64,000 bases of DNA from Bradyrhizobium sp. CSA207 (GTDB lineage Bacteria > Pseudomonadota > Alphaproteobacteria > Rhizobiales > Xanthobacteraceae), in contig NZ_JAACFT010000004.1 of the NCBI RefSeq assembly GCF_029051685.1, positions 186,001 to 250,000 on the forward strand. Direction: 5' to 3'. Shown piece by piece: positions 18,284 through 26,270 of the stretch. Position numbers and translations under genes: made by a program. The stretch's first letter is position 1. Each line of letters opens with the position of its first letter. The notes under the pieces were generated by a model. It had not been told where the DNA came from, made no database searches, and saw only the letters and a list, made by a program, of their open reading frames with translations.

Positions 18284-19311
18284 TCGCGGATCTCGTCGGC
18301 GCGCGCGAGCAGCGTGAACGGAAGCTTCAATCCGAGCGCGCCGGCGACCGGGCGGTTGATCAGGAGCTCGTATTTCCGTGGCGATTGCACCGGCAGGTCG
18401 CCGGCCATGGTGCCGCGCAGGATGAGATCGACATAGTCGGCCGAGCGGACCTCCAGCGTCGGCCCGTAGCTCATCAGCCCGCCCACATCCATGAAATAGT
18501 GGAACGGATAGATCATGGGGACGCGATATTTCGCGGCCGCCGTGACGACCGCCTGCCGATTGACCACCAGAAAGCTGTCGACCAGCGCGATCATCGCCGC
18601 CTTGGGCGATTCGGAAAAGCGGCTAATCGCCGCGTCGATGTCTACTGCCGCATCGACGGTAGCGGGAACCACGGACACGCCGGACGCCGTCGCCTCTTGC
18701 TCAATGGAGTCGAGGAAGAAGCGCCCGGCGCGGGGGGCGGTCGCCGGATTGAACAAGACGCCGACGCGGGCAAGATCCGGTGCAGCTTCCTGGATCAGCT
18801 GAAGCCATTTCCCACCCATTTCGGCGCTGCTGTTGGTGAAGCCGGTGACGTTCCCGCCGGGATGCGCGAGGCTTTCGACGAAGCCGTTGCCGACAGGATC
18901 GTTTGCAGTCGCGAAAACGATTGGAATGGTTTTGGTGGCAGCGCAGACCGCAGCGGTTTCGATCGTTGAGCCCGTCATGATGACGTCGGGCTTGAGATCG
19001 ATAAGCTCCTGAACGGCAGCCTTCAGCTTGTCCGGTCCGCCGAAGCTGGAACGGAGGTCGAAGCGGATATTGACGCCTTCGACCCAGCCTCGCTGCCTCA
19101 AGCCTCCGATCAGTCCACCGAAACGCGACGTCAAATTGTCGGACATGCCTCTTCGGGTCAGTTCGTCGCTGAGCGGCAAAGCGGTCAGCGAGGCAACGAT
19201 CCGGATGCGATCCGACGTTGCGCCGAGCGCAAGCCACCCCGCGGCAGTCGTGCCCGCAAGGCGAATGAAGCCGCGGCGATCGATCGCGAAGGCGAAAGGC
19301 GGCCCAGTCAT
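18280..19311 (-). CDS. ABC transporter substrate-binding protein, TrpX/ABC_sub_bind family
   Basis: The 343-aa protein is read from ATG 19311 (MTGPPFAFAIDRRGF). DRRGFIRLAG followed by a hydrophobic stretch is a Tat-like export signal. The mature part has the family motifs GWVEGVNIRFDLR, PDVIMTGSTIETAAVCAAT and IPIVFATANDPVGNGFVESLAHPGGNVTG, typical of ABC_sub_bind proteins. No permease or ATPase is adjacent. The gene instead overlaps the hybrid kinase by 4 nt, which suggests a sensory binding protein rather than a transport component. Ligand unknown; some family members bind aromatic amino acids. Confidence 0.88.
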   Translation of the reverse strand: MTGPPFAFAIDRRGFIRLAGTTAAGWLALGATSDRIRIVASLTALPLSDELTRRGMSDNLTSRFGGLIGGLRQRGWVEGVNIRFDLRSSFGGPDKLKAAVQELIDLKPDVIMTGSTIETAAVCAATKTIPIVFATANDPVGNGFVESLAHPGGNVTGFTNSSAEMGGKWLQLIQEAAPDLARVGVLFNPATAPRAGRFFLDSIEQEATASGVSVVPATVDAAVDIDAAISRFSESPKAAMIALVDSFLVVNRQAVVTAAAKYRVPMIYPFHYFMDVGGLMSYGPTLEVRSADYVDLILRGTMAGDLPVQSPRKYELLINRPVAGALGLKLPFTLLARADEIRE

Positions 19312-19475
19312 GGATTTCGTTGCACGTTGGCTTGGCCCAAGGTCGATGCTTAGCGCGGAAAGCCCGGGATTCACAATTGATGAAAAAATGCACTTATGAA
19401 TGTTCATTCGCAACTACATCTTCACCGGGGGGCGCGGTGCACTCGACATCCAAGCGCAAGTCGTAGCGCGTCGCG

Positions 19476-20108
19476 CTAGCGCCGCAGCGTGAATTCGTCT
19501 GCTCCCCGCCGGTGTTCCCAGTTTGCCCGCTCGAGCTCGGGCTGGTCGCATTCGGCCTCGGGATAGCCGATGCAGAGATAGGCGACGAATTTCCAGGATG
19601 CCGGCACATCGAGAATGGAATGGATGCGATCCGGACTGAGGATCGACACCCAGCCGAGCCCGATGCCCTCGGCGCGGGCGGCGAGCCACATGGCGATGAT
19701 CGCGGCGACCACAGAATATTCGATCGTCTCGGGCATCGTTGCGCGGCCGAGGCCGTGGCCGATATCGCTGGTCTTGTCGGCGAACACGGCGAGGTGTCCC
19801 GGAGCCTGTTCGAGGCCCGAGAGCTTCAGCGCGGCATAGCGCGCTGCGCGCTCACCGGCGTAGGTATTCAGGGCGTCGGCGTTGCGGGCCTTGAAGTCGT
19901 CGATCACATCGCGGCGCCGTGCCGACTCGTCGACGGTGACGAAGCGCCAGGGCTGGCTCAGGCCGACCGATGGCGAGAGGCAAGCCGTTTCGATCAGCCG
20001 CGCGATCGCGCCGTCCGGCAGCGGATCGGTCCGGAAGCGGCGGACGTCGCGTCGCCACACGAACAGGTCGCGCAATTGCCGGCGAAAGATATCGTCGAAC
20101 TCGACCAT
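19476..20108 (-). CDS. bluB: 5,6-dimethylbenzimidazole synthase BluB
   Basis: The 210-aa protein is an oxygen-dependent flavin-destructase of the nitroreductase fold that fragments reduced FMN to make 5,6-dimethylbenzimidazole, the lower ligand of cobalamin. Motifs include FVWRRDVRRFRTDPLP, SVGLSQPWRFVTVD (FMN binding) and the C-terminal AYLCIGYPEAECDQPELE segment found in BluB. It lies 4 bp downstream of cobS(V) in a leftward operon with cobU(P), so ligand synthesis is co-expressed with nucleotide-loop assembly. The stop codon lies in a short perfect hairpin (TAGCGCG-T-CGCGCTA, 19464-19478) that may aid termination. Its product is used by CobT(U), encoded at 40722. Confidence 0.95.
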   Translation of the reverse strand: MVEFDDIFRRQLRDLFVWRRDVRRFRTDPLPDGAIARLIETACLSPSVGLSQPWRFVTVDESARRRDVIDDFKARNADALNTYAGERAARYAALKLSGLEQAPGHLAVFADKTSDIGHGLGRATMPETIEYSVVAAIIAMWLAARAEGIGLGWVSILSPDRIHSILDVPASWKFVAYLCIGYPEAECDQPELERANWEHRRGADEFTLRR

Positions 20109-20112
20109 GAGG

Positions 20113-20895
20113 TCATCGTCCCATCTGAAAGGCCGCTGCTACCAGCAGGATCAGGATCTCACCTAACTGTTCGAACGCGCCAAGGGTGTCGCCGGTCTGT
20201 CCGCCAATCTGCCGCACGACAAGCCGCGCCAGGATCAGTCCGGCGAGCGACAGCAGGATCATGGCAACCAGCGCCTTTCCCGGCCCGAGTGCAAGGGCAA
20301 GGCAAAGGGTTCCGAGAGCGAAGGCGACGGCCACGCTGCGCCCCGGGGGCGATCCGGCGCTCGCGGACAGCCCGTCGGGCCGCGCCGGGGGCACCAGCGA
20401 CATGAACGCCGGCAGGCCTGCGCGGGCCGCAGCGTGCGCAGCGCACAGCGCAAGTGCGACCAGCCACGGGTCTGCAATGGCCGCGAGCGCGCTCCAGCGC
20501 AGGCCGAACGACAGGATCAGCGCACAAACGCCATAACTGCCGATCCGGCTGTCGCGCATGATCTCGAGCTTGCGCGCGCGCGTCCGGCCGCCGCCAAGCC
20601 CATCCGCGGTGTCGGCAAGTCCATCCTCGTGCAGCGCGCCAGTGATGAGCGCGGTCGTGGCCAGTGTGAGCAGGGCGGATGGACCCGGCGTCAATCCCAA
20701 CTTGCTCGCGACCGCAAAGATAAACGCGCCGAAAAGGCCAACCAGCAGCCCAGCGACCGGCAGCGCCCAGGTCGCACGCGCGACAGCACCGTCGCCGGCA
20801 GGCTTCGACGATCCGACTGGCAGGATCGTGACGAACGACACCGCGATCCTGAGATCGGCGATGACGTCTTTCAGAAATTCGGCGTGGGGCATCAT
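20113..20895 (-). CDS. cobS: Adenosylcobinamide-GDP ribazoletransferase (CobS/CobV)
   Basis: The 260-aa polytopic membrane enzyme joins alpha-ribazole(-phosphate) to adenosylcobinamide-GDP, the last step of cobalamin synthesis. It shows RIAVSFVTILPVG, the Asp-rich active-site motif HEDGLADTADGLGGG and several hydrophobic helices, with the normal family length. Called cobV in the Pseudomonas denitrificans scheme. Its ATG overlaps the cobU(P) stop by 4 nt and bluB follows after 4 bp. The enzyme acts in the inner membrane, as does CobD (21500). Confidence 0.95.
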   Translation of the reverse strand: MMPHAEFLKDVIADLRIAVSFVTILPVGSSKPAGDGAVARATWALPVAGLLVGLFGAFIFAVASKLGLTPGPSALLTLATTALITGALHEDGLADTADGLGGGRTRARKLEIMRDSRIGSYGVCALILSFGLRWSALAAIADPWLVALALCAAHAAARAGLPAFMSLVPPARPDGLSASAGSPPGRSVAVAFALGTLCLALALGPGKALVAMILLSLAGLILARLVVRQIGGQTGDTLGAFEQLGEILILLVAAAFQMGR

Positions 20896-21395
20896 TTCAG
20901 TCTCATCGGCAGACCCGCGACGACGAACTCGACCTCGTCGGCGACATCAGCGATGATCTGGTTCATGATCCCGGAAGCGTCGCGGAAGCTGCGCGCCAGC
21001 GCGTTGTCGGGCACGATGCCGAGGCCGACCTCGTTGGTGACGAGAACGACGGGGCTCTTGAAGCGGGGTAGGGCGCCGGCAAGCTCTGTGACTTCGCGCT
21101 CCCAGTCGCGCTCCGCGTGGAGCAGGTTGGAAAGCCACAGTGTCAGGCAGTCGACAAGCCTTGCGCCGTCGCCATCGGTCGCGACCAGCGCCTGCGCGAG
21201 ATCGAGCGGCACTTCGCGCTCGATCCAATCGGTTCCGCGCCGCGCACGATGCGTTGCGATGCGCTCTTCCATTTCCGCATCGAGCGCCTCGGCCGTCGCG
21301 ACATAGACGGGTCGTCCGGGAAAGGCGCGGGTGCGCGCTTCGGCACGCTTGCTCTTGCCCGATCGCGCTCCGCCGGTGATCAAGATGACGGCCAT
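20892..21395 (-). CDS. cobU: Adenosylcobinamide kinase / adenosylcobinamide-phosphate guanylyltransferase (CobU/CobP)
   Basis: The 167-aa bifunctional enzyme phosphorylates adenosylcobinamide and then transfers GMP to it. It starts at ATG 21395 (MAVILITGGARSGKSKRAE), giving a P-loop GGARSGKS at residues 8-15; a longer upstream frame lacks family sequence. His49 in RIATHRARRG is the expected guanylylated histidine. It is the first gene of the leftward cobU-cobS-bluB operon and is divergent from cobD with a 104-bp gap. Called cobP in P. denitrificans nomenclature. Confidence 0.95.
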   Translation of the reverse strand: MAVILITGGARSGKSKRAEARTRAFPGRPVYVATAEALDAEMEERIATHRARRGTDWIEREVPLDLAQALVATDGDGARLVDCLTLWLSNLLHAERDWEREVTELAGALPRFKSPVVLVTNEVGLGIVPDNALARSFRDASGIMNQIIADVADEVEFVVAGLPMRLK

Positions 21396-21499
21396 GAAAG
21401 TCTCCTGTCGGCCAGCACTAATCACCAAATGCGCGCAAAGACAAAGCCGAAATCCGCCGCCGAGGGGCTTGCGCTGGGCCGGGGCTTTGCGCAACAGGA

Positions 21500-22465
21500 A
21501 TGGAGCGAGACGGGGGGACGTACGTGGGTTTTGCGGGTGCGATGGTGGTGGCGATGGCGGTGGACGCCCTGGTGGGCTGGCCGTCGCCGCTGTTCACGCA
21601 GATCGGTCATCCCGTGACCTGGCTCGGCCGGCTGATCGCCGCCGTCGACGCCGCCTGGAATCGTGCGCCCGATCCGCCGGCGCTGCGCCGCGCGGCGGGC
21701 GTCGCTGGCGCGCTCGTCGTGATCGCGCTGGCGGCTGCGGTTGGTTGGATGCTTCAATCCGCGCTGTCGTTTGGCTGGATCCAGATCGCGCTGGTCGGCG
21801 TGCTTGCCTGGCCGCTGGTCGCGTTGCGCTCGCTGCATGACCATGTCGCCGCCGTCGCGAAACCCTTGCAGGCCGGCGACGTCGCCGCCGCGCGCGATGC
21901 GGTCTCGCGTATCGTCGGCCGCGATCCGGCGGCGCTCGATGAAGCCGGCATCGCGCGCGCGGCGATCGAGAGCCTGGCGGAAAACGCCTCCGACGGCATC
22001 GTGGCGCCGGTATTCTGGGGCGCGCTGTTCGGCCTGCCCGGAATTGTCGGCTACAAGGCGATCAACACGCTGGATTCCATGATCGGCCATCGCACCGAAC
22101 GGCACGAGGCCTTCGGCTGGGCGGCGGCGCGCATCGACGATGTCGCCAACTTCGTTCCGGCGCGGCTGACCGGATTTCTCTTCGTGCTGCTGGCGCCGCG
22201 GCGAGCGGGGGCGCTGTCGTGCATGACACGCGATGCGCGCCGTCATCGCTCGCCCAACGCCGGCTGGCCGGAAGCGGCGATGGCCGGTGCGCTGGGCGTG
22301 CGACTGAGCGGTCCCCGTGTCTATCACGACAGCATTGCCAACGAGCCCTGGCTCAACGAAGGCGCGCGCGATCCGCGCGCCGCCGACATCACTCATGCCC
22401 TGGCAGTCTACCGCCGCGCCATGCTCCTGCTCGCCGGCGTTCTTGCGATCCTGGCGCTCGCATGA
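21500..22465 (+). CDS. cobD: Adenosylcobinamide-phosphate synthase (CobD/CbiB)
   Basis: The 321-aa membrane enzyme attaches the (R)-1-aminopropan-2-ol phosphate arm to adenosylcobyric acid. Family motifs are ALVGWPSPLFTQIGHPVTWLGR near the N-terminus, ENASDGIVAPVFWGALFGLPG centrally and YKAINTLDSMIGH. Equivalent to CbiB of Salmonella. It is co-transcribed with cobC, whose ATG overlaps its stop by 4 nt. CobC makes the aminopropanol phosphate that CobD uses, so the pair is a functional module. Confidence 0.95.
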   Translation: MERDGGTYVGFAGAMVVAMAVDALVGWPSPLFTQIGHPVTWLGRLIAAVDAAWNRAPDPPALRRAAGVAGALVVIALAAAVGWMLQSALSFGWIQIALVGVLAWPLVALRSLHDHVAAVAKPLQAGDVAAARDAVSRIVGRDPAALDEAGIARAAIESLAENASDGIVAPVFWGALFGLPGIVGYKAINTLDSMIGHRTERHEAFGWAAARIDDVANFVPARLTGFLFVLLAPRRAGALSCMTRDARRHRSPNAGWPEAAMAGALGVRLSGPRVYHDSIANEPWLNEGARDPRAADITHALAVYRRAMLLLAGVLAILALA

Positions 22466-23442
22466 AAGAACAGGGCATGCGTGAGCACGGCGGGAACCTC
22501 GATCAGGCGCAGCGGCGGTTTGGCGGCCGCACGGAGGACTGGATCGACCTTTCGACCGGGATCAACCGGCTGCCTTATCCGATGGGCGAGATCGACGCGC
22601 GCCATTGGAATGCGTTGCCGTCGCGATCCGAGATCGAGTCGTTGCATCAGGCGGCGCGGCACGCCTATGGCACGAGCGCGCCGATCGTCGCGATGGGCGG
22701 CGCGCAGGCCGCGATACAATTATTGCCGCAACTTGCGCCGCACGGCCGGGCACGCATTCTTGGTCCGACTTACAACGAGTATGCGCCGGTCCTGTCAGTC
22801 GCGGGCTGGGAGGTCGAACAGGTCAGCGAGCTCGACGCACTGGCGGGCGCGGACCTCGCCATTGTCGTCAATCCCAACAACCCCGACGGCCGGTGCCATC
22901 CACCGAAGGATCTGCTCGCATTGCTGCCGCGCGTCGGCCGCCTCGTGATTGACGAGAGCTTTGCCGACGCCGTTCCGCATTTGTCGCTGGCTTCGGAAGC
23001 GGAGCGGGCAGGGCTGTTGATCCTGCGCTCCTTTGGAAAATTCTATGGGCTCGCCGGCCTGCGGCTCGGGTTTGCACTCGGCAATGCGGCCGACATTGCG
23101 AGACTCGCGGCGATGTCCGGCCCCTGGCCGGTATCGGGGGCTGCGATCGCGGTTGGTCGCCGCGCCTTGCGCGACGAGGCCTGGGCCAAGGCAACGTCAG
23201 CGCGCCTCGCTCGCGACAGTGTTCGGCTCGACGCCATGGTGCAATCGCTGGGCTGGCGGCTCCTCGGCGGAACGCCGCTGTTTCGTCTCTACGAGACAGC
23301 CGACGCGCTTGTCGCACAGGAAAAACTTGCGCGTGGCCGGATATGGTCGCGCGTCTTCGCGCAGAGGCCGACATGGCTGCGCCTGGGGCTGCCGGGCAGC
23401 GAAGCCGAATGGGCACGCCTCGCCGAGTTTCTTTCGCGCTGA
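22462..23442 (+). CDS. cobC: Threonine-phosphate decarboxylase (CobC; CobD of Salmonella)
   Basis: The 326-aa PLP enzyme decarboxylates L-threonine O-3-phosphate to (R)-1-aminopropan-2-ol phosphate for the corrinoid side arm. It starts at ATG 22462, overlapping the cobD stop (ATGA). The N-terminus MREHGGNLDQAQRRFGGRTEDWIDLSTGINRLPYP is diagnostic. Other features are the nucleotide-cofactor segment VVNPNNPDGR and the PLP lysine in RSFGKFYGLAGLRLGFAL. It converges on cobQ with a 4-bp gap containing a perfect 12-bp palindrome (23447-23458). Confidence 0.94.
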   Translation: MKEQGMREHGGNLDQAQRRFGGRTEDWIDLSTGINRLPYPMGEIDARHWNALPSRSEIESLHQAARHAYGTSAPIVAMGGAQAAIQLLPQLAPHGRARILGPTYNEYAPVLSVAGWEVEQVSELDALAGADLAIVVNPNNPDGRCHPPKDLLALLPRVGRLVIDESFADAVPHLSLASEAERAGLLILRSFGKFYGLAGLRLGFALGNAADIARLAAMSGPWPVSGAAIAVGRRALRDEAWAKATSARLARDSVRLDAMVQSLGWRLLGGTPLFRLYETADALVAQEKLARGRIWSRVFAQRPTWLRLGLPGSEAEWARLAEFLSR

Positions 23443-23446
23443 ACGC

Positions 23447-24895
23447 TTAGCGCGCTAACGCGAGCAAGCCTCCGACATCGAGATGGGTTTCGATGTGATC
23501 GGCGAGCGCATCGAGCGCGCTTTCGACCCTGGCGTGATACGGTTCGTCGCCGACGGAAATGTCGAGTTTTGCGAGATATGCCCTGCGGAAATCGTCCGAA
23601 GTGAAGAGGCCATGCAGGTAGCTGCCCTGCACGCGCCCATCGCTCGAGATCGCGCCTTCCGGCGCGCCGTCGAGCCTCGCGAAGGGGCGGGCGCGATCCG
23701 GCCCGTCGGTGTGGCCGATATGGATTTCGTAGGCCTGGATCGGTAGATCCGTGACCGCATGCACGGCCGAGACACGCGTCAGCGTCTTTTGCGCGCTCAT
23801 CTCTGTCGTTACATCCAGAAGTCCAAGACCCGGCGTTTCGCCGGCAGGTCCTTCGATTCCATCAGGGTCGGCGACGCTGCGTCCGAGCATCTGATAGCCG
23901 CCGCAGAGGCCGAGCACATGGCCGCCTCTGCGGTGATGCGCCACGAGATCGATGTCCCAGCCTTGCGCGCGCAGGAAAGCGAGATCGCCGCGCGTCGATT
24001 TGGAGCCGGGAATGATGACGAGACGCACATCCCCGGGGATCGCTTCGCCTGGGCGCACCATCACGAGATCGACTCCAGGCTCGAGCTTGAGTGGATCGAG
24101 ATCGTCGAAATTGGCGATCCGCGACAACGCGAGGCAAGCAATCTTGCATTGACCCGGCTTACGCGCATCGCGTAATCCGAGCGCATCCTCGGCCGGCAGC
24201 TCGCCGGCGCGCGCGAACCAGGGCAGCACGCCAAAGCCGGGCCAGGCGGTTTTCTGCTCGATCAGCCGGTAGCCATCGTCGAACAGAGTGGGATCACCGC
24301 GGAACTTGTTGATGACGAAGCCCTGGATCATCGCCGCATCATCCGGATCGATCACCGCCTTGATGCCGACGAGTTGGGCGATGACGCCGCCGCGATCGAT
24401 GTCGCCGACCAGCACGACGGGCACATCGGCCTTACGCGCAAATCCCATATTGGCGATGTCGGCCTTGCGTAAGTTCACCTCGGCCGGGCTGCCGGCGCCT
24501 TCGACCAGCACGAGATCGGCGCGTGCCTTCAGCCGCTCAAAGCTCTCCAGCACCGCGCCCATCAGCTGTGGTTTCATCGCCGCATATTCACGCGCCCGAG
24601 CGGTTGCGATGCGTTTTCCCTGCACGATCACCTGCGCTCCGACATCGGTCTCGGGCTTGAGCAACACCGGATTCATGTCGGTGTGCGGCTCGGCGCCCGC
24701 GGCGAGCGCCTGCAGCGCCTGGGCGCGGCCGATCTCGCCGCCGTCGACGGTGACCGCTGCGTTGTTCGACATGTTCTGCGGCTTGAAGGGGAGCACGCGC
24801 ATGCCGCGGCGGGTAAAGGCGCGCGCGAGGCCGGCGACGATGAGCGATTTGCCCACGTCCGAGCCGGCCCCCTGGATCATCAATGCGCGCGCCAT
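23447..24895 (-). CDS. cobQ: Cobyric acid synthase CobQ
   Basis: The 482-aa enzyme uses glutamine and ATP to amidate four side chains of adenosylcobyrinic acid a,c-diamide. It has the N-terminal dethiobiotin-synthetase-like ATPase loop [20 protein letters not shown] and [15 protein letters not shown]-terminal class-I-like glutamine amidotransferase domain carries the nucleophilic Cys in [11 protein letters not shown] and the His in GSYLHGLF. The length is normal. It follows cobO after 9 bp on the minus strand, matching the order of the reactions: CobO adenosylates, CobQ then amidates. Confidence 0.96.
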   Translation of the reverse strand: MARALMIQGAGSDVGKSLIVAGLARAFTRRGMRVLPFKPQNMSNNAAVTVDGGEIGRAQALQALAAGAEPHTDMNPVLLKPETDVGAQVIVQGKRIATARAREYAAMKPQLMGAVLESFERLKARADLVLVEGAGSPAEVNLRKADIANMGFARKADVPVVLVGDIDRGGVIAQLVGIKAVIDPDDAAMIQGFVINKFRGDPTLFDDGYRLIEQKTAWPGFGVLPWFARAGELPAEDALGLRDARKPGQCKIACLALSRIANFDDLDPLKLEPGVDLVMVRPGEAIPGDVRLVIIPGSKSTRGDLAFLRAQGWDIDLVAHHRRGGHVLGLCGGYQMLGRSVADPDGIEGPAGETPGLGLLDVTTEMSAQKTLTRVSAVHAVTDLPIQAYEIHIGHTDGPDRARPFARLDGAPEGAISSDGRVQGSYLHGLFTSDDFRRAYLAKLDISVGDEPYHARVESALDALADHIETHLDVGGLLALAR

Positions 24896-24904
24896 TGCGA
24901 GGTC

Positions 24905-25540
24905 TCAGAACTCGACGCCGGCTTGCGCCTTGATGCCGGAGCGAAATGGATGCTTGACCAGCGTCATCTCGGTGACGAGGTCGGCGATCTCGATCAACTC
25001 ATCCTTGGCATTGCGTCCGGTGAGCACGACATGCGTCATCGGCGGTTTGCTGGTTCGCAGGAAGTCGACCACTTCGCCGATGTCGAGATAGTCGTAGCGC
25101 AGGGCGATGTTGATCTCGTCGAGCACGACCATGCGCAAGCTGGAATCGAGAATAAGCTCCTTGGCCTTGTCCCAGCCGGCGCGCGCAGCGGCGATGTCGC
25201 GCGCGCGGTCCTGCGTCTCCCAGGTGAAGCCTTCGCCCATCGCATGGAATTGGCAGAGATCGCCGAAATGGCCGGTGAGCAGGCGCCGCTCGCCGGTATC
25301 CCATGCGCCCTTGATGAATTGCACGACCGCACAAGGAAAGCCGTGGGCGACGCAGCGCACGATCATGCCGAAGGCGGAGGACGACTTGCCCTTGCCGGCG
25401 CCGGTGTGGACGATGATGAGGCCTTTTTCGCCGCTCTTGGTCGCCATGATCTTGTCGCGGGCGACCTTCTTTTTCACCATTTTCGCGGCGTGGCGGGCGT
25501 CGGTTTCCTCGACGGTTTGGGTATCCGGTTCAGGTGTCAT
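24905..25540 (-). CDS. cobO: Cob(I)yrinic acid a,c-diamide adenosyltransferase CobO
   Basis: The 211-aa enzyme transfers the 5'-deoxyadenosyl group of ATP to cob(I)yrinic acid a,c-diamide. I take ATG 25540 (MTPEPDTQTVEETDARHA) as the start because the longer frame has no family character. It shows the P-loop-like HTGAGKGKSSSAFG (46-58), the VVQFIKG strand, and VLDEINIALRYDYL. The C-terminal KHPFRSGIKAQAGVEF is the usual CobA/CobO ending. The gene is divergent from the riboswitch-led DUF1636-cobW operon; the shared 355-bp gap holds both promoters. Confidence 0.95.
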   Translation of the reverse strand: MTPEPDTQTVEETDARHAAKMVKKKVARDKIMATKSGEKGLIIVHTGAGKGKSSSAFGMIVRCVAHGFPCAVVQFIKGAWDTGERRLLTGHFGDLCQFHAMGEGFTWETQDRARDIAAARAGWDKAKELILDSSLRMVVLDEINIALRYDYLDIGEVVDFLRTSKPPMTHVVLTGRNAKDELIEIADLVTEMTLVKHPFRSGIKAQAGVEF

Positions 25541-25591
25541 CGGACAGGGTCCTTCGGCTTGACAAGTGGCGGCCGTGGGCAAATGGTGGGC

Positions 25592-25791
25592 CCGTGTTGG
25601 TTCCTGTCCTATGACAGGCGAAGAGGGAATGCGATAGGGTCCGAATCGGCAAGATTTGGGTCCAAAATGCAGCCGCCCCCGCGACCGTGACCGGAGAGAT
25701 GCCCAAAGCCACTGACCCCTCGCGGGATCGGGAAGGCGGGGATCGAAGGGCGAAAGCCCTGCTCCGCAAGCCGGGAGACCTGCCAGCGCGG
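25592..25791 (+). promoter_or_regulatory. Cobalamin riboswitch 1 (upstream of DUF1636-cobW-cobN operon)
   Basis: The element is bounded by a 9-bp P1 helix, CCGTGTTGG (25592-25600) with CCAGCGCGG (25783-25791). Inside are GAGGGAATGCG, the conserved GCAGCCGCCCCCGCGACCGT core (25669 on), GCCACTG-like sequence and the B12 box GCAAGCCGGGAGACCTGCC (25766-25784). This is the standard AdoCbl-riboswitch architecture. It ends about 105 bp before the DUF1636 start, leaving room for an expression platform. High cobalamin should shut off the long rightward cob operon. Confidence 0.95.
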
Positions 25792-25895
25792 AAGTTTTGG
25801 ACCGGCGGACGGGGTGTTCCGCGACGGGGAAGCGGGCCTTCGCAAGAATGGTTCGCGCGCCTCATCGCCTCCCGCTGTTTATCCTGGAAGAGGCG

Positions 25896-26270
25896 ATGAC
25901 CGTCACACTTCACGTCTGTATCACCTGCCGTGCCGGCCAGACGCTTGGCGAGGGCGAGACCTCGCCGGGCAAGCGCCTGCATGGCGCGATCCTCGACGCC
26001 GGCGTGCCCGATGGCGTCAGCGTTGTTCCCGTCGAATGCCTGTCGGCCTGTAGCCAGGGTTGCTCGGTCGCACTCAGCGCGCCGGGCCGCTGGTCCTATG
26101 TCTACGGCCGGCTGTCGGAGGCCCATGCATGCGACGTGATCGCGGGCGCCGCGGCCTATGCTGGCGCGCCCGACGGCATCGTGCCCTGGCGCAGCCGGCC
26201 TGAAATCTTCCGCAAGCAATCGCTTGCCCGCATTCCTCCCATCGCCGCCCTGCCGGAGCCCGCCGAATGA
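25896..26270 (+). CDS. DUF1636 putative metal/Fe-S-binding protein
   Basis: The 124-aa soluble protein starts at ATG 25896 after a GGAAGAGG ribosome site. It has a thioredoxin-like ferredoxin cysteine pattern: Cys8 and Cys11 (VCITC) and Cys48, Cys52, Cys56 (ECLSACSQGC). The C-terminal segment DGIVPWRSRPEIFRKQSLARIPP is the usual DUF1636 ending. Members are encoded next to cobW/cobN in many alphaproteobacteria; their biochemical role is not established. Position directly after the cobalamin riboswitch and a 4-nt overlap with cobW argue for a role in cobalt delivery or in supplying electrons for corrinoid synthesis (inference). Confidence 0.9.
   Translation: MTVTLHVCITCRAGQTLGEGETSPGKRLHGAILDAGVPDGVSVVPVECLSACSQGCSVALSAPGRWSYVYGRLSEAHACDVIAGAAAYAGAPDGIVPWRSRPEIFRKQSLARIPPIAALPEPAE

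Noticed and set aside
21396-21499. Possible regulatory RNA between the divergent cobU and cobD genes
   Set aside because: No B12 box or riboswitch core was found in these 104 bp, so it is only a promoter gap.
23447-23458. Perfect 12-bp palindrome TTAGCGCGCTAA at the cobC/cobQ convergence
   Set aside because: It is too short and without a T-run to call a terminator, and partly formed by the cobQ stop codon.
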